A stretch of DNA of 54,009 nt. Source: Parcubacteria group bacterium (lineage in GTDB: Bacteria; Patescibacteriota; Patescibacteriia; Patescibacteriales; GWC2-42-12). Under the pieces are notes generated by a model. That model had not been told where the DNA came from. It ran no database searches and saw nothing but the letters and a program-made list of their open reading frames with translations. Each line of letters begins with the position of its first letter. Positions within the stretch are counted from its first letter, which is position 1. Location: positions 1-54,009 of the forward strand of contig JACPHD010000034.1 of the NCBI GenBank assembly GCA_016188785.1, in the 5' to 3' direction. The position numbers and the translations under genes were made by a program. Below are positions 27,974 to 38,244 of the stretch, piece after piece.

Positions 27974-30001
27974 TTAAATTAACAGTCCAACTATTAACAA
28001 AGCAACTATATTAAGAATTTTGATCATCGGATTTATCGCCGGGCCGGCCGTATCTTTATAAGGATCACCGACCGTGTCGCCGGTGACGGCCGCTTTATGC
28101 GCCTCCGAACCTTTGCCGCCAAAATTACCATCTTCAATATATTTTTTAGCATTATCCCAGGCGCCGCCGCCCGAAGTCATGGCAATGGCCATAAAAATTC
28201 CGGTAATAATTGAACCCACTAATAAGCCGCCTAACGCTTCCACGCCTAAAATAAACCCCACTAAAATCGGCGCCGCCACTGGAATCAACGCTGGCACAAC
28301 CATCTCGCCGATGGCCGCTTTAGTCACTATGTCCACAGTCCGACCGTAATCAGGTTTTTCCGCGCCGGACATAATACCGGGCTTGGCTTTAAACTGCGCG
28401 CGTACTTCTTCCACTACCGCGCCGGCCGCCCGGCCCACGGCCTGCATGGCCAAAGCGCCGAAATAATAGGGCAATAAGCCGCCCAAAAATAAACCGGCTA
28501 AAACTTTCGGGTCATTGATTAAAAATTGATAAGTCTCCGGCAGGCTATGAGTATAATCAGCGAACAGCACCAAAGCGGCTAAAGCGGCCGAGCCGATGGC
28601 ATAGCCTTTGGTTACGGCTTTAGTCGTATTGCCCACCGCGTCTAGCGGGTCGGTTACGGCGCGCGCCTCTGGCCCCATTTCCGCCATTTCAGCGATACCG
28701 CCGGCATTATCCGTAATCGGGCCGTAAGAATCAATAGTGACGATGATACCGGCCATGGATAACATGGCCATGACCGCGATAGCTACGCCATAAAGTCCGG
28801 CCAAACTGTAAGCGCTTAAAATAGCCGCCACAATTACGAGCATGGGCCAAACCGTGGCTTTCATGGAAACGGCCAGACCGGCAATAATGTTAGTGCCATG
28901 CCCGGTTCGCGACGCTTCGGCGATTGATTTTACCGGCGCGTAATTTTTAGCCGTGTAATATTCAGTAATTACCACCATGGCCGCGGTAACGGCCAGGCCA
29001 ATGAGCGAGGCTAAATATAAATTCATCACGCTGTAAGTCCCGTTGTCGGCCATCAGCCAATTGGTTATGGGATAAAAGGCCAGGCCGGCTAAAACTCCGG
29101 CCACGATTAAACCCTTATATAAAGCACCCATGATATTTACCCCGTCAGCAACTTTAGTAGCTGACTCGGGGTTTTGGCTCTTGCCTAATTTTATAAAAAA
29201 ACTGCCGATGATGGAAGTAATAATGGAAACCGCGCCGATAACTAAAGGATAAAGCACGGCATTATCAAAACCGGCGAAAAGCAGTGAGCCCAGAATCATG
29301 GTAGCAATGCAAGTCACTACATAAGTTTCAAATAAATCAGCGGCCATGCCGGCGCAGTCGCCCACATTATCGCCCACATTATCCGCGATCACGGCTGGAT
29401 TGCGCGGATCATCTTCCGGAATGCCGGCTTCAACTTTACCCACTAAATCAGCGCCCACGTCCGCGGCTTTAGTAAAGATGCCGCCGCCCAAACGGGCAAA
29501 AATGGAAATTAAAGAGCCGCCAAAACCCAGACCGATTAAAGCATGGATATTACCAGTCGCGAAATAAAAACCGGCCGTGCCCAATAGAGCCAGACCGACC
29601 ACTAACATACCAGTAACATTGCCCCCTTGAACCGCCACGGCCAAAGCTTTGGCCAAGCCATTTTTAGCCGCTTCAGCCGTTCTAACGTTGGCGCGCACGG
29701 AAATATTCATGCCAATATAACCGGTTAAAGCCGAAAGAAAAGCGCCTAATAAAAAGGCTAAAGCCATGGTCCAGCCTAATTTAGGGATAAAACCGATAAG
29801 CAAAAAAATAACCGTGGCCGCCATCGCGATGGTCTTATACTGACGGTTTAAATAAGCTTTAGCGCCTTCCTGAATGGCTTTGGCAATAAACTGCATTTTT
29901 TCATTGCCGGCCGGCCGGCGCAAGACCAGCTTAATTAAAATGGCGCCATAAACGATAGCGAGCAGAGGACTGCCGAGGATGAAAAGAGTTGTTGGGGTCA
30001 T
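27974..30001 (-). CDS. hppA: membrane-bound ion-translocating pyrophosphatase
   Basis: [68 protein letters not shown]. Confidence 0.97.
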   Translation of the reverse strand: MTPTTLFILGSPLLAIVYGAILIKLVLRRPAGNEKMQFIAKAIQEGAKAYLNRQYKTIAMAATVIFLLIGFIPKLGWTMALAFLLGAFLSALTGYIGMNISVRANVRTAEAAKNGLAKALAVAVQGGNVTGMLVVGLALLGTAGFYFATGNIHALIGLGFGGSLISIFARLGGGIFTKAADVGADLVGKVEAGIPEDDPRNPAVIADNVGDNVGDCAGMAADLFETYVVTCIATMILGSLLFAGFDNAVLYPLVIGAVSIITSIIGSFFIKLGKSQNPESATKVADGVNIMGALYKGLIVAGVLAGLAFYPITNWLMADNGTYSVMNLYLASLIGLAVTAAMVVITEYYTAKNYAPVKSIAEASRTGHGTNIIAGLAVSMKATVWPMLVIVAAILSAYSLAGLYGVAIAVMAMLSMAGIIVTIDSYGPITDNAGGIAEMAEMGPEARAVTDPLDAVGNTTKAVTKGYAIGSAALAALVLFADYTHSLPETYQFLINDPKVLAGLFLGGLLPYYFGALAMQAVGRAAGAVVEEVRAQFKAKPGIMSGAEKPDYGRTVDIVTKAAIGEMVVPALIPVAAPILVGFILGVEALGGLLVGSIITGIFMAIAMTSGGGAWDNAKKYIEDGNFGGKGSEAHKAAVTGDTVGDPYKDTAGPAINPMIKILNIVALLIVGLLI

Positions 30002-30192
30002 ACTTTTTAATTTAGTTATTATTTTTACCCGGCTTTAGCCGGTGTTATTTTATTTTAGCTAAATACAAACGATAAATTTTCAAATCCCAATTTTCAATTT
30101 TCAAACAATTTTCAATGTTATAATTTTCAATTGAAAATTTAATAATTGGTCATTCATTGAAAATTGGTCATTGAAAATTGAAAATTATATTA

Positions 30193-31458
30193 TTATGCTT
30201 TCTTTTCTTCCTGTTTTTCAACTTCAGTTTCTAATTTAGTTTCTTCTTCAACTTTTTTCACTTCCGCCTTTTCGCCCACAATATCTAACTTATAGCCGGT
30301 AAGTTTGGCGGCCAGCCGGACATTTTGCCCTTCGCGGCCGATCGCTAAAGACAGCTGATCTTCAGTCACTTTAACTATCGCCTTTTTCTCTTCCCGGTTA
30401 ACTTCCGCGGTTAAAATTTTAGCCGGCGCTAAAGATTGGCCGATAAATTTAACTATATCTTCATCATATTCAATAATATCAATTTTCTCCCCGCCTAATT
30501 CGCTGATAATAGTCTGGATTCTGGAACCGCGCTGGCCCACGCAAGAGCCGATTGGATCAACATTTTCGCTAGCGGTAAAAACCGCCACTTTAGAGCGGCT
30601 GCCGGCTTCACGCGCCACGGCTTTTATCTCAACCAGCCCGTTGGAAATTTCCGGAATTTCCAAATAAAACACTTTTTTTAAAATTTCATCTGAGGTGCGG
30701 GATAAAATAATTTCCGGCCCCTTGGCCGTAATGGCGACTTGCTTAACGTAGACTTTAAGCCGATCGCCGGTGCGGTATTTTTCATTCATAATTTGCTCCT
30801 CGGCCGGCAAAATGCCCACCGCCTTATCTAAATCCACTAAAACAATCCGGCCTTCGCGCCGCTGAACTACTCCAGCCACGACTTCATGTTCTTTATTTTT
30901 AAATTCGCTAAAAATCATTTCGCGCTCGGCCTCTCTTAATTTTTGAATAATTACCTGCTTGGCGGTTTGCGCGGCCATGCGGCCGTAATCAGCCGGAATT
31001 TCTAATTTAGTTTTTATGATCTCGCCGACTTTAGCCGTTTTTTTTATTAATTTGGCGTCTTTAAGCTGCAGTTCGGTTCTGGGGTTGAATTTTCTAACTT
31101 CTTCTTCAGACGCTTCTTGGCCAGCCTCAGTTTCAGCCGCCGCAGTCTCTGCTTTTTTCTCTGTATTTTTTTCTTTTTTATCTCCGCTGCTTTCAACTTT
31201 TAACTTCCCGCCCGCCTGAAGCGTTCGGGTGGGTTCACTTTCAACTTCCTCCGGCAGGTCTTCCACTACGGTTTTAACGTCATAAACTTTAGATTGGCCG
31301 GTTTCCGGATCAAATTCCACTTTAATATTTTGATTTTTTTCGCCAAAATCCTTGCGATAAGCCGCGGCCAAAGCCGACTCAATCGTCTCAACGACGGCTT
31401 CATAACTTAAATTTTTTTCTTCGCAAATTTGTTTCATGGCATTAGTTATGTCTGACAT
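30193..31458 (-). CDS. nusA: transcription termination/antitermination factor NusA
   Basis: NusA N-terminal domain, S1, and KH (DPIGSCVGQRGSRIQTIISELGGEKIDIIEY, LAIGREGQNVRLAAKLTGYKLDI). Confidence 0.95.
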   Translation of the reverse strand: MSDITNAMKQICEEKNLSYEAVVETIESALAAAYRKDFGEKNQNIKVEFDPETGQSKVYDVKTVVEDLPEEVESEPTRTLQAGGKLKVESSGDKKEKNTEKKAETAAAETEAGQEASEEEVRKFNPRTELQLKDAKLIKKTAKVGEIIKTKLEIPADYGRMAAQTAKQVIIQKLREAEREMIFSEFKNKEHEVVAGVVQRREGRIVLVDLDKAVGILPAEEQIMNEKYRTGDRLKVYVKQVAITAKGPEIILSRTSDEILKKVFYLEIPEISNGLVEIKAVAREAGSRSKVAVFTASENVDPIGSCVGQRGSRIQTIISELGGEKIDIIEYDEDIVKFIGQSLAPAKILTAEVNREEKKAIVKVTEDQLSLAIGREGQNVRLAAKLTGYKLDIVGEKAEVKKVEEETKLETEVEKQEEKKA

Positions 31459-31648
31459 ATGTTTATAAGATTAATACAAATTACAAATCCAATACAAATT
31501 TACAAATAATACTTATTATATTTGCATTTTAATTCATTCGTAAATTCGTAACTGATTCGTAATTCGTATATTAATTAAAGAAAAAGGCTAGTTTGAATTT
31601 AATCAACTAGCCTTAGTGTCTATACACTAACATACATCCAAACCGATG

Positions 31649-33034
31649 TCAATTTTTAAATAACCAAACCGGTATAACAGAATACGTCGGGTTTATTTCA
31701 AACATATTTTTGGCAGCCACTAAAAAACGAGTATTATTTTTACCGGCGACTTTGGAAATAAAACGTAAGTCCCGAGAGGTGAAATTTTTTCCGTATTTTA
31801 CTTCAAAATACTGATAATGCGCTTTATCCAGCAAATCATCAGCGCCTAAAAAATTAAACTCATTTCTTCTAATCCTTTTAAAAGAAACATACTGATAGGC
31901 ATTTTTTAAAACCAGCATAAAATAATTTTCAGCCAGATGCCCGAGATATTGGCTTTTTAATTCAAGGTTAGAAAAATCATGAAAGACTGATAAAAAATTA
32001 GCGCTGCTTAAATATACCTTTTTTGACAATCTTCTGGATTTCCTGAATGATTTGCTAAAATTATATATAAAATAAACCAAAAAACTATTTTCCAAATATT
32101 CAAAATAAGCCTTGATGGTTTTTTTATCCAAACCGATTTCCCGGGCAAGATTGTCTATTTCTATGATAGAACCAACTTCATTCACCAGCACCTGAAAGAG
32201 AAATTTAAGCTCTTGAACTTTTTCCACGCCGAATATTCTTGGTATATCATATTCTATGGTTTTTTTATACACCGACTCTGATAAATATTTCATGACAATA
32301 TTCATGTCAGATTCATTGGCTATTTCAGGAAATTGGCCGTATAATAAATATTTTTCAAAGTATTTTACCATCGTCGCTCCAGACTGGTTCACAAAATTTT
32401 TTGCTGAATTCATGTCTTTAATTTCTTTTTGCCCCAAAGCAAGGCCAACTTTTTTATAATTGTTTAATAGTACCGAATCAACGTTGGTAAGCTCCAGATA
32501 CTCGGTAAAACTTAACACCGGCAGATAAAATTCAAAAATCCGGCCAGCCAAGCTTTCGGTAGTTTTTCTTTTTAAAAAAAGCGAGGAAGAGCCGCTGACG
32601 ATAAATTTTATATTCGGCTCAGTGTCATAATAGCGCTTAATAATATGCTGCCATTTTTCACTGTACTGTATCTCATCAAGAAAAATAAAATTCATTTTAT
32701 CCGTATCGGCTATTTCTTTTAAATAACTATTAAGATAATCAGCCAGAGTAAGTTTTTTAGTAAGCAAGGCTTCATCAAAACTCAATAACAAAATCTGTTT
32801 GGCATTCACGCCGGTTGAAATAAGGTGTTCAATAAGTTGTTTTAAGATGATGGTTTTACCAACCCGGCGCAAACCAACAATGGAAAGTACTTGCTTTTTA
32901 GGAAGATAAGGCAATAGCTCATAAAAAAGCTTTCTCTTAAAATTAATGTTTTTAATATCATTAAAAACAGGAGATTCCTGTCCCCAATGCTTATTTTGCC
33001 TATAAATTTCTTCAATTATAGTAGTTTTTTCCAT
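31649..33034 (-). CDS. AAA ATPase with DUF4143 domain
   Basis: GLRRVGKTIILKQLI Walker A, FIFLDEIQYSEKWQ Walker B, C-terminal nuclease-like FEVKYGK. Confidence 0.9.
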   Translation of the reverse strand: MEKTTIIEEIYRQNKHWGQESPVFNDIKNINFKRKLFYELLPYLPKKQVLSIVGLRRVGKTIILKQLIEHLISTGVNAKQILLLSFDEALLTKKLTLADYLNSYLKEIADTDKMNFIFLDEIQYSEKWQHIIKRYYDTEPNIKFIVSGSSSLFLKRKTTESLAGRIFEFYLPVLSFTEYLELTNVDSVLLNNYKKVGLALGQKEIKDMNSAKNFVNQSGATMVKYFEKYLLYGQFPEIANESDMNIVMKYLSESVYKKTIEYDIPRIFGVEKVQELKFLFQVLVNEVGSIIEIDNLAREIGLDKKTIKAYFEYLENSFLVYFIYNFSKSFRKSRRLSKKVYLSSANFLSVFHDFSNLELKSQYLGHLAENYFMLVLKNAYQYVSFKRIRRNEFNFLGADDLLDKAHYQYFEVKYGKNFTSRDLRFISKVAGKNNTRFLVAAKNMFEINPTYSVIPVWLFKN

Positions 33035-33127
33035 ATTTTTACATTTATGAGTATTATATTACTTATAAATGTAGCAATTATATGGGGAGTTGTCAAGATG
33101 AAAACATGAGGGATTATTAGCGCGTTG

Positions 33128-33277
33128 TTATTCTTCCGCCTGCACATCATAAGCCGGTTCAAGAAGAATTTTTTCTCCCTTATCATTTCCCCGCAAAATA
33201 TAAATTGAGACTGCTCCGTAGCCCCTATTTTCTTCTCCTGACTTTAATTTAATTTCATTTAAAAATAAAGCGAGCAT
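33128..33277 (-). CDS. short ORF downstream of a toxin remnant
   Basis: MLALFLNEIKLKSGEENRGYGAVSIYILRGNDKGEKILLEPAYDVQAEE; manual translation. Confidence 0.4.
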   Translation of the reverse strand: MLALFLNEIKLKSGEENRGYGAVSIYILRGNDKGEKILLEPAYDVQAEE

Positions 33278-33283
33278 CTCATT

Positions 33284-33452
33284 TTATCTTTCAGTCAATG
33301 CCACCTTTCGCAAAATGTAGCTGTCATCTTCTAGATGAAAAGTAAAACGATATGAATAGGTTATTCTGCCTTCCCAAATATCCCGGGGATCATTCATTTT
33401 CTTGACCTTCAGCGAAGGGTGACTGAAATTAGCTAAAAATACACTAATCAAT
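33284..33452 (-). pseudogene. RelE/HigB-like toxin remnant
   Basis: HPSLKVKKMNDPRDIWEGRITYSYRFTFHLEDDSYILRKVALTER; N-terminus missing. Confidence 0.65.
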
Positions 33453-33885
33453 ATTCATGAAATGGGGAGAGAAAAATAACCAACAGGCTAAACTTCAGTT
33501 TTAGCCGACAAAAAGACCGTCCGAGAAAAACCGGACGGTCTGCTTTATTTTTCCGGCCAACTGCCGGCAAGCGGCTTTAAGGTCCTGGCCAAAACCATAG
33601 TGCTCGGTTGCGTCAATTTTTGCCAAATTAGCGCCTAAAGATTTTAGAATTTTGTTTGTTCATATTTGATTTATTATATTTTATTTTTCAGTCAAAGCCA
33701 CCCTTATTCCGTTCTCTCGGCTCTAACCCCGAAATCAAGGACAAAACGCTTTCAATCAATTGGGGCGAACTCTGGGATTTTACGGCGAAAACAAAAGCGG
33801 ATTTTGCCCTGCGCCCGCCTGCCGGACGGGCAGGGAGCGCGGCGTACTCGCCGCGCGGAGCAGTCATTTCCGACAAAGTTAGTTT

Positions 33886-33960
33886 TGGTGCTCCCGGGGG
33901 GAATCGAACCCTCATCGCGGCCTTAGAAGGGCCTTGTTCTATCCATTGAACTACGGGAGC
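33886..33960 (-). tRNA. tRNA-Arg(TCT), CCA encoded
   Basis: GCTCCCG...CTTCTAA...GGTTCGATTCC...CGGGAGCACCA on minus strand. Confidence 0.92.
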
Positions 33961-34258
33961 CTGTATTGAGCTTGTTAAAATGCCTAAAATAAAATTGCCA
34001 AACTTGGACAATAAATCAATCTTAATAATAAAAAAGCAATTTGTCAAAATCATTAACGTATAGTGCAAATCAGTCGAATAAATATAGAAATTTTAAATAT
34101 CATTCGTTTTATTCGCATTCATTCTCATGTATTCGTATTTTCATTTTACGACACCTTGCAATTTTTTACAATTTATGTTAATCTTTTTACATAATTAATA
34201 ATCGCCCCTACTCGGTTAAAGCCTTGTCGCCTTTATCTTGGTTGGGGTCAAAGCCAGC

Positions 34259-34666
34259 ATGTTAGACAAAAAAGCCAAACAAAAAATCATTAACAAGTTT
34301 AAAATCCATGAAACCGATACTGGGTCATCTCAAGTGCAAATCGCTATTTTAACCGAAGAAATCAAGCAATTAACCGAACACTTAAAAAGGCATAAACATG
34401 ACCATTCTTCCCGGCGCGGCTTATTAAAAAAAGTCAGCGAACGCCGCCGCTTATTAAAGTATCTGCAAAAAGAAGATAAAACCGCCTTTGATGAACTGGC
34501 TAAAGCCTTAAAATTAAGGATTGCCAAAAAAATGATTGAAGATGAAGAGGCTAGGCAAAAAATTGAAAATGAAATTTTAGCTAAACAAGAACTAAAAGCC
34601 GAAGCGGCCGAAGAAGCGGAAAATGAACGGGCCGAAGACCGTAAAAATAAAGAAGACGAAGAGTAA
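34259..34666 (+). CDS. rpsO: 30S ribosomal protein S15 with acidic C-terminal extension
   Basis: HETDTGSSQVQIAILTEEIKQLTEHLKRHKHDHSSRRGLLKKVSERRRLLKYL. Confidence 0.96.
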   Translation: MLDKKAKQKIINKFKIHETDTGSSQVQIAILTEEIKQLTEHLKRHKHDHSSRRGLLKKVSERRRLLKYLQKEDKTAFDELAKALKLRIAKKMIEDEEARQKIENEILAKQELKAEAAEEAENERAEDRKNKEDEE

Positions 34667-34812
34667 TAAGTATACAAATTACAAATCGGTTACGAATTTA
34701 CAAATAAATATAATCTGAATACCCCAAATAATTTGTAAATTTGTAATTGATTCGTAATTCGTATTCCTTTTATTCGTAAATTCGTAAAAAATTCGTAATT
34801 CGTATACATTAT

Positions 34813-35310
34813 ATGATAAAACACAAAGATCAGCGAGTGGGCGTCTTAGTGGACGTTTCTAATATGTATCACAGCGCTAAAAATCTTTTTAAAAAAAGAG
34901 TTAATTTCAAAGAAATCTTAAAAGAAGCCGTTTCCGGCAGAAAACTAATCCGCGCCACCGCCTATGTTATAAAAACCGAAAATGAAGAAGGCAGTGCTTT
35001 TTTTGAAGCTTTAAGCCAGCAGGGCTTTGAAGTTAAAATGAAGGATTTGCAAATTTTCGCCGGCGGCGCCAAAAAAGCCGACTGGGATGTGGGTATTTCG
35101 GTTGACGCCATCAAGCTGGCGGAGAAGTTAGACGTGGTAGTTTTAGTTACCGGCGACGGCGACTATGTGCCTTTAGTAAATTATCTGCAGAATACCAAAG
35201 GCTGTTTAGTTGAAGCCATGGCTTTCCGTCAAACCGCTTCCAGTAAACTGATTGAAGAAGTTGACGACTTTATCAATTTAAGCGAAGATAAAAAATATTT
35301 ATTAAAATAA
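34813..35310 (+). CDS. NYN domain (LabA/DUF88-like) protein
   Basis: VGVLVDVSNMYHSAKN, WDVGISVDAIKLAEKLDVVVLVTGDGDYVPLVNYL. Confidence 0.9.
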   Translation: MIKHKDQRVGVLVDVSNMYHSAKNLFKKRVNFKEILKEAVSGRKLIRATAYVIKTENEEGSAFFEALSQQGFEVKMKDLQIFAGGAKKADWDVGISVDAIKLAEKLDVVVLVTGDGDYVPLVNYLQNTKGCLVEAMAFRQTASSKLIEEVDDFINLSEDKKYLLK

Positions 35311-35317
35311 CTAATTC

Positions 35318-35372
35318 ACCCCTGTTAAATAAATTTGCTTCGCAAATTTACGCGGAGCGTATTTAACGGGGT
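35318..35372. repeat. palindromic element, CCCCGTTA family
   Basis: CCCCTGTTAAATA ... TATTTAACGGGG with inner AAATTTGC-TTC-GCAAATTT hairpin. Confidence 0.75.
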
Positions 35373-35450
35373 TAACCGCTTGGCCGGCAGATATTTAGCA
35401 CTGTGAGCCTAACTCATAGTCTACAATTTACCGGCCAAGCAGAAGATTTT

Positions 35451-35570
35451 GTCATTGCGAGGAGTCCCCCACCAAAATTTGGTGGGGGACGACCGAAGCA
35501 ATCTCCGGTTAATATCCGAGTATGTGAGATTGCTTCGCTCCCCCGCAGATGCGGGGTCGCTCGCAATGAC
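35451..35570. repeat. palindromic GTCATTGCGAG...CTCGCAATGAC element
   Basis: GTCATTGCGAG...GAAGCAATCTC and its inverted partner GAGATTGCTTCG...CTCGCAATGAC. Confidence 0.85.
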
Positions 35571-35582
35571 AAGTAAAAAAGT

Positions 35583-37862
35583 ATGAACAATGAACAAGTA
35601 TTTTCTGCCGACTGGCTTGGCCGCACTCTCACTATTAAAACCGGCAAATTGGCCCGCCAGGCCGACGCGGCCGTAACCGTACAATACGGCGATACCTCGG
35701 TTTTAGCTACCGTGGTTGAAGCCAAAGTTGAACGAGAAGGCATTGATTTTTTCCCGCTGATGGTTGAATTTGAAGAAAAACTCTACGCCGCCGGCATAAT
35801 TAAAGGTTCGCGCTGGATTAAGCGCGAAGGCCGTCCGTCCGACGAAGCGGTTTTAACCGGACGCATGATTGATCGCTCTATCCGGCCGCTGTTTCAAGCC
35901 GGCTCTAAAAAAGACGTACAAGTAATTATTACTGTTTTATCGGCTGACATGCAGAATGATTATGACATCATTTCTTTAATCGCGGCTTCGGCCGTTCTGT
36001 CCATCGCCGGCTTAAACTGGCGCGGGCCGATTTCCGGCGTCCGGGTGGGCCGAGTTGAAGGCAAATATGTTTTTAATCCGACTTACGCGGAAAGGGAATT
36101 AAGCGACCTGGATTTAATCGTGGTTGGCACGGACAAAAAAACCATTATGATTGAAGCCGCTAGTAAGGAGATTAAAGAAGCTGACATGCTGGAGGCCATT
36201 AAGCAAGGGCAAAATCAACTGCAAGGCGCGCTAAAACTGATTAAACGGGTTGTAGACGGCGTTAAATTGGCTGAAAAAAAACCAGTAAAAAAATTAGTTG
36301 ATCAGGTCGAGCTTACAGCCGAGGCGGAAAAAGCCAAAGTTTTTGCCCTGGCCAAGGATTGGCTTAATAAAAACATCTCGGAAATATTATTTGATAAAAC
36401 CTACTATACTAAGGGCGAACGTAAAGCCGCGGTTGACGCCATTAAAGACAGCTTAAAGCAATATTTATTTGATCAAAGCATTGGTAAAGATCTGCGGCAA
36501 CAAGCCGTGAGCCAGTTAGTTGATGAAGCGGTTGATGCCGAAGTTACACGAGCGATTTTGCGTGATAAAAAAAGAGTTGACGGCCGCCAGCTGGATGAAA
36601 TCAGGCCGCTCCTGGCTGAAGCCGGCATTTTGCCGCGTATCCACGGCTCGGGTCTGTTTAATCGCGGCGAAACCCAGGTGCTGTCCATCGTAACTTTGGG
36701 CGCGCCCGGGCTGGAGCAATCTTTAGAAGGACTGGAAGGTGTTGGCACTAAACGTTATATGCATCATTATAATTTCCCGCCCTTTTCCGTGGGCGAGGCC
36801 AAACCGTTAAGAGGCGCGGGCCGGCGCGAAATCGGCCATGGCGCTTTAGCGGAAAAGGCCCTGGCGCCGGTATTGCCGACTAAAGAAGAATTTCCCTACA
36901 CTATCCGCGTAGTTTCGGAAACTTTAGGCTCTAACGGCTCCTCTTCCATGGCCGCTACCTGCGGTTCCAGTTTAGCTTTAATGGACGCGGGCGCGCCCAT
37001 TAAAAAAGCCGTAGCCGGTATTGCCATGGGACTGGCTTCTAATGAAGACTTGAGCCGCTGGGAAGTTTTAACCGACCTGCAGGACTTAGAAGACGGCCAG
37101 GGCGGCATGGATTTTAAAATAACCGGTACGGCCGATGGCATTACGGCCATTCAATTAGACACTAAAACCGACGGACTGACTGATGAAATAATTGCTAAAA
37201 CTTTAACTCAAGGCCAAAAGGCCAGACTGGAAATTTTACAAGTCATGAATAAAGCCATAGACAAGCCCAGACCGGATCTGTCGCCTTACGCCCCACGCAT
37301 CACCAGCTTTCATATTGAACCGGACCGCATCCGCGAAGTTATCGGCACCGGCGGCAAAGTCATTAACGAAATTATCGCCGCCACCGGCGTTAGTATTGAC
37401 ATTGACGATGACGGCCTGGTCATGGTCTGCGGCACGGACGCGGCCAAATGCGAAGAAGCGGTTAACTGGATAAAAAATATTGTGCGCGACTTTGAGCCCG
37501 GCGAAATTTTTACCGGTAAAGTCGTACGCCTAATGGACTTCGGCGTTTTTGTGCAATTAACGCCAAATAAAGACGGCATGGCGCATGTTTCGGAACTGGC
37601 GCCGTACCGCATTGGCCGGCCCAGCGACTTTATAAACATCGGCGACGAAGTTACGGTAAAAATTATTGAAATAGACGACCAAGGCCGAGTCAATTTAACC
37701 CTAAAAGACCTGCCGGAAAATGAGCATCTTTGGAAAGACGGCAAAGGCAAACAAGAGGCCAGCGGCCTGCCCGGCGGACGTCCGTCTTTCGGCCACAACG
37801 GCCGAGATCACGGCGATCGCGGCAACCACCGGCCTGAACGGCGCGGCGGATTTAGGAGATAG
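35583..37862 (+). CDS. pnp: polyribonucleotide nucleotidyltransferase
   Basis: RNase PH domains, KH (IREVIGTGGKVINEIIAATGVSIDIDDDG), S1 (GEIFTGKVVRLMDFGVFVQL). Confidence 0.97.
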   Translation: MNNEQVFSADWLGRTLTIKTGKLARQADAAVTVQYGDTSVLATVVEAKVEREGIDFFPLMVEFEEKLYAAGIIKGSRWIKREGRPSDEAVLTGRMIDRSIRPLFQAGSKKDVQVIITVLSADMQNDYDIISLIAASAVLSIAGLNWRGPISGVRVGRVEGKYVFNPTYAERELSDLDLIVVGTDKKTIMIEAASKEIKEADMLEAIKQGQNQLQGALKLIKRVVDGVKLAEKKPVKKLVDQVELTAEAEKAKVFALAKDWLNKNISEILFDKTYYTKGERKAAVDAIKDSLKQYLFDQSIGKDLRQQAVSQLVDEAVDAEVTRAILRDKKRVDGRQLDEIRPLLAEAGILPRIHGSGLFNRGETQVLSIVTLGAPGLEQSLEGLEGVGTKRYMHHYNFPPFSVGEAKPLRGAGRREIGHGALAEKALAPVLPTKEEFPYTIRVVSETLGSNGSSSMAATCGSSLALMDAGAPIKKAVAGIAMGLASNEDLSRWEVLTDLQDLEDGQGGMDFKITGTADGITAIQLDTKTDGLTDEIIAKTLTQGQKARLEILQVMNKAIDKPRPDLSPYAPRITSFHIEPDRIREVIGTGGKVINEIIAATGVSIDIDDDGLVMVCGTDAAKCEEAVNWIKNIVRDFEPGEIFTGKVVRLMDFGVFVQLTPNKDGMAHVSELAPYRIGRPSDFINIGDEVTVKIIEIDDQGRVNLTLKDLPENEHLWKDGKGKQEASGLPGGRPSFGHNGRDHGDRGNHRPERRGGFRR

Positions 37863-37966
37863 CTTCCCCCTTGTCAAAGGGGATTAGGGGGATTGTATTT
37901 GTCATTGCGACCTCCGAGCCGTAATCCATTTCCTTGATCTATCTTTTTGGTAATTACTTCATATCA

Positions 37967-37997
37967 AAACACCCCAGGAAAGGGGGTGTTTTTTTAT
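37967..37997 (+). terminator. intrinsic terminator downstream of pnp
   Basis: AAAACACCCC-AGGAAA-GGGGGTGTTTTTTT. Confidence 0.85.
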
Positions 37998-38012
37998 CCA
38001 CATGTCAACTCA

Positions 38013-38039
38013 TTGACATTCAATAATTTGTGATATAAT
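38013..38039 (+). promoter_or_regulatory. candidate sigma70 promoter for the 38.1-kb RNA
   Basis: TTGACA - 15 bp - TATAAT; spacer slightly short. Confidence 0.55.
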
Positions 38040-38097
38040 AGAATTGAAACCTACTATATGTAGTTTTTATTAATTCGGCAAAGATATATAATTTTAT

Positions 38098-38226
38098 AAA
38101 ACCGTCTTCTGACGGAAGCAAATTTCGGCTCGGTAGAACAATCGGATAGTTCAAGGATCTACTAAATCCTTAATCAGGGATCATGCCCCTGCCGGGCCTT
38201 ATTTGCTTCCGCCAATAGACGGTTTT
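38098..38226 (+). ncRNA. tRNA-fold RNA embedded in a long hairpin (outer stems plus terminator-like end)
   Basis: AAAACCGTCT/AGACGGTTTT and CGGAAGCAAA/TTTGCTTCCG helices flank a cloverleaf at 38127-38198. Confidence 0.75.
38127..38199 (+). tRNA. tRNA-like cloverleaf, anticodon ACT, identity unknown
   Basis: Acceptor GGCTCGG/CCGGGCC, TA, D-arm GAAC-AATCGGATA-GTTC, anticodon AGGAT-CTACTAA-ATCCT, variable TAAT, T-arm CAGGG-ATCATGC-CCCTG, U73. Confidence 0.65.
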
Positions 38227-38244
38227 GTTTAATGTAATCGTATA

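Noticed and set aside
33688-34068. 126-aa minus ORF overlapping tRNA-Arg
   Set aside because: Passes through the tRNA gene and a GC palindrome; composition looks like frame-through of repeats.
35421-35743. Minus ORFs over the pnp start
   Set aside because: Arise from the GTCATTGCGAG palindrome and antisense pnp sequence.
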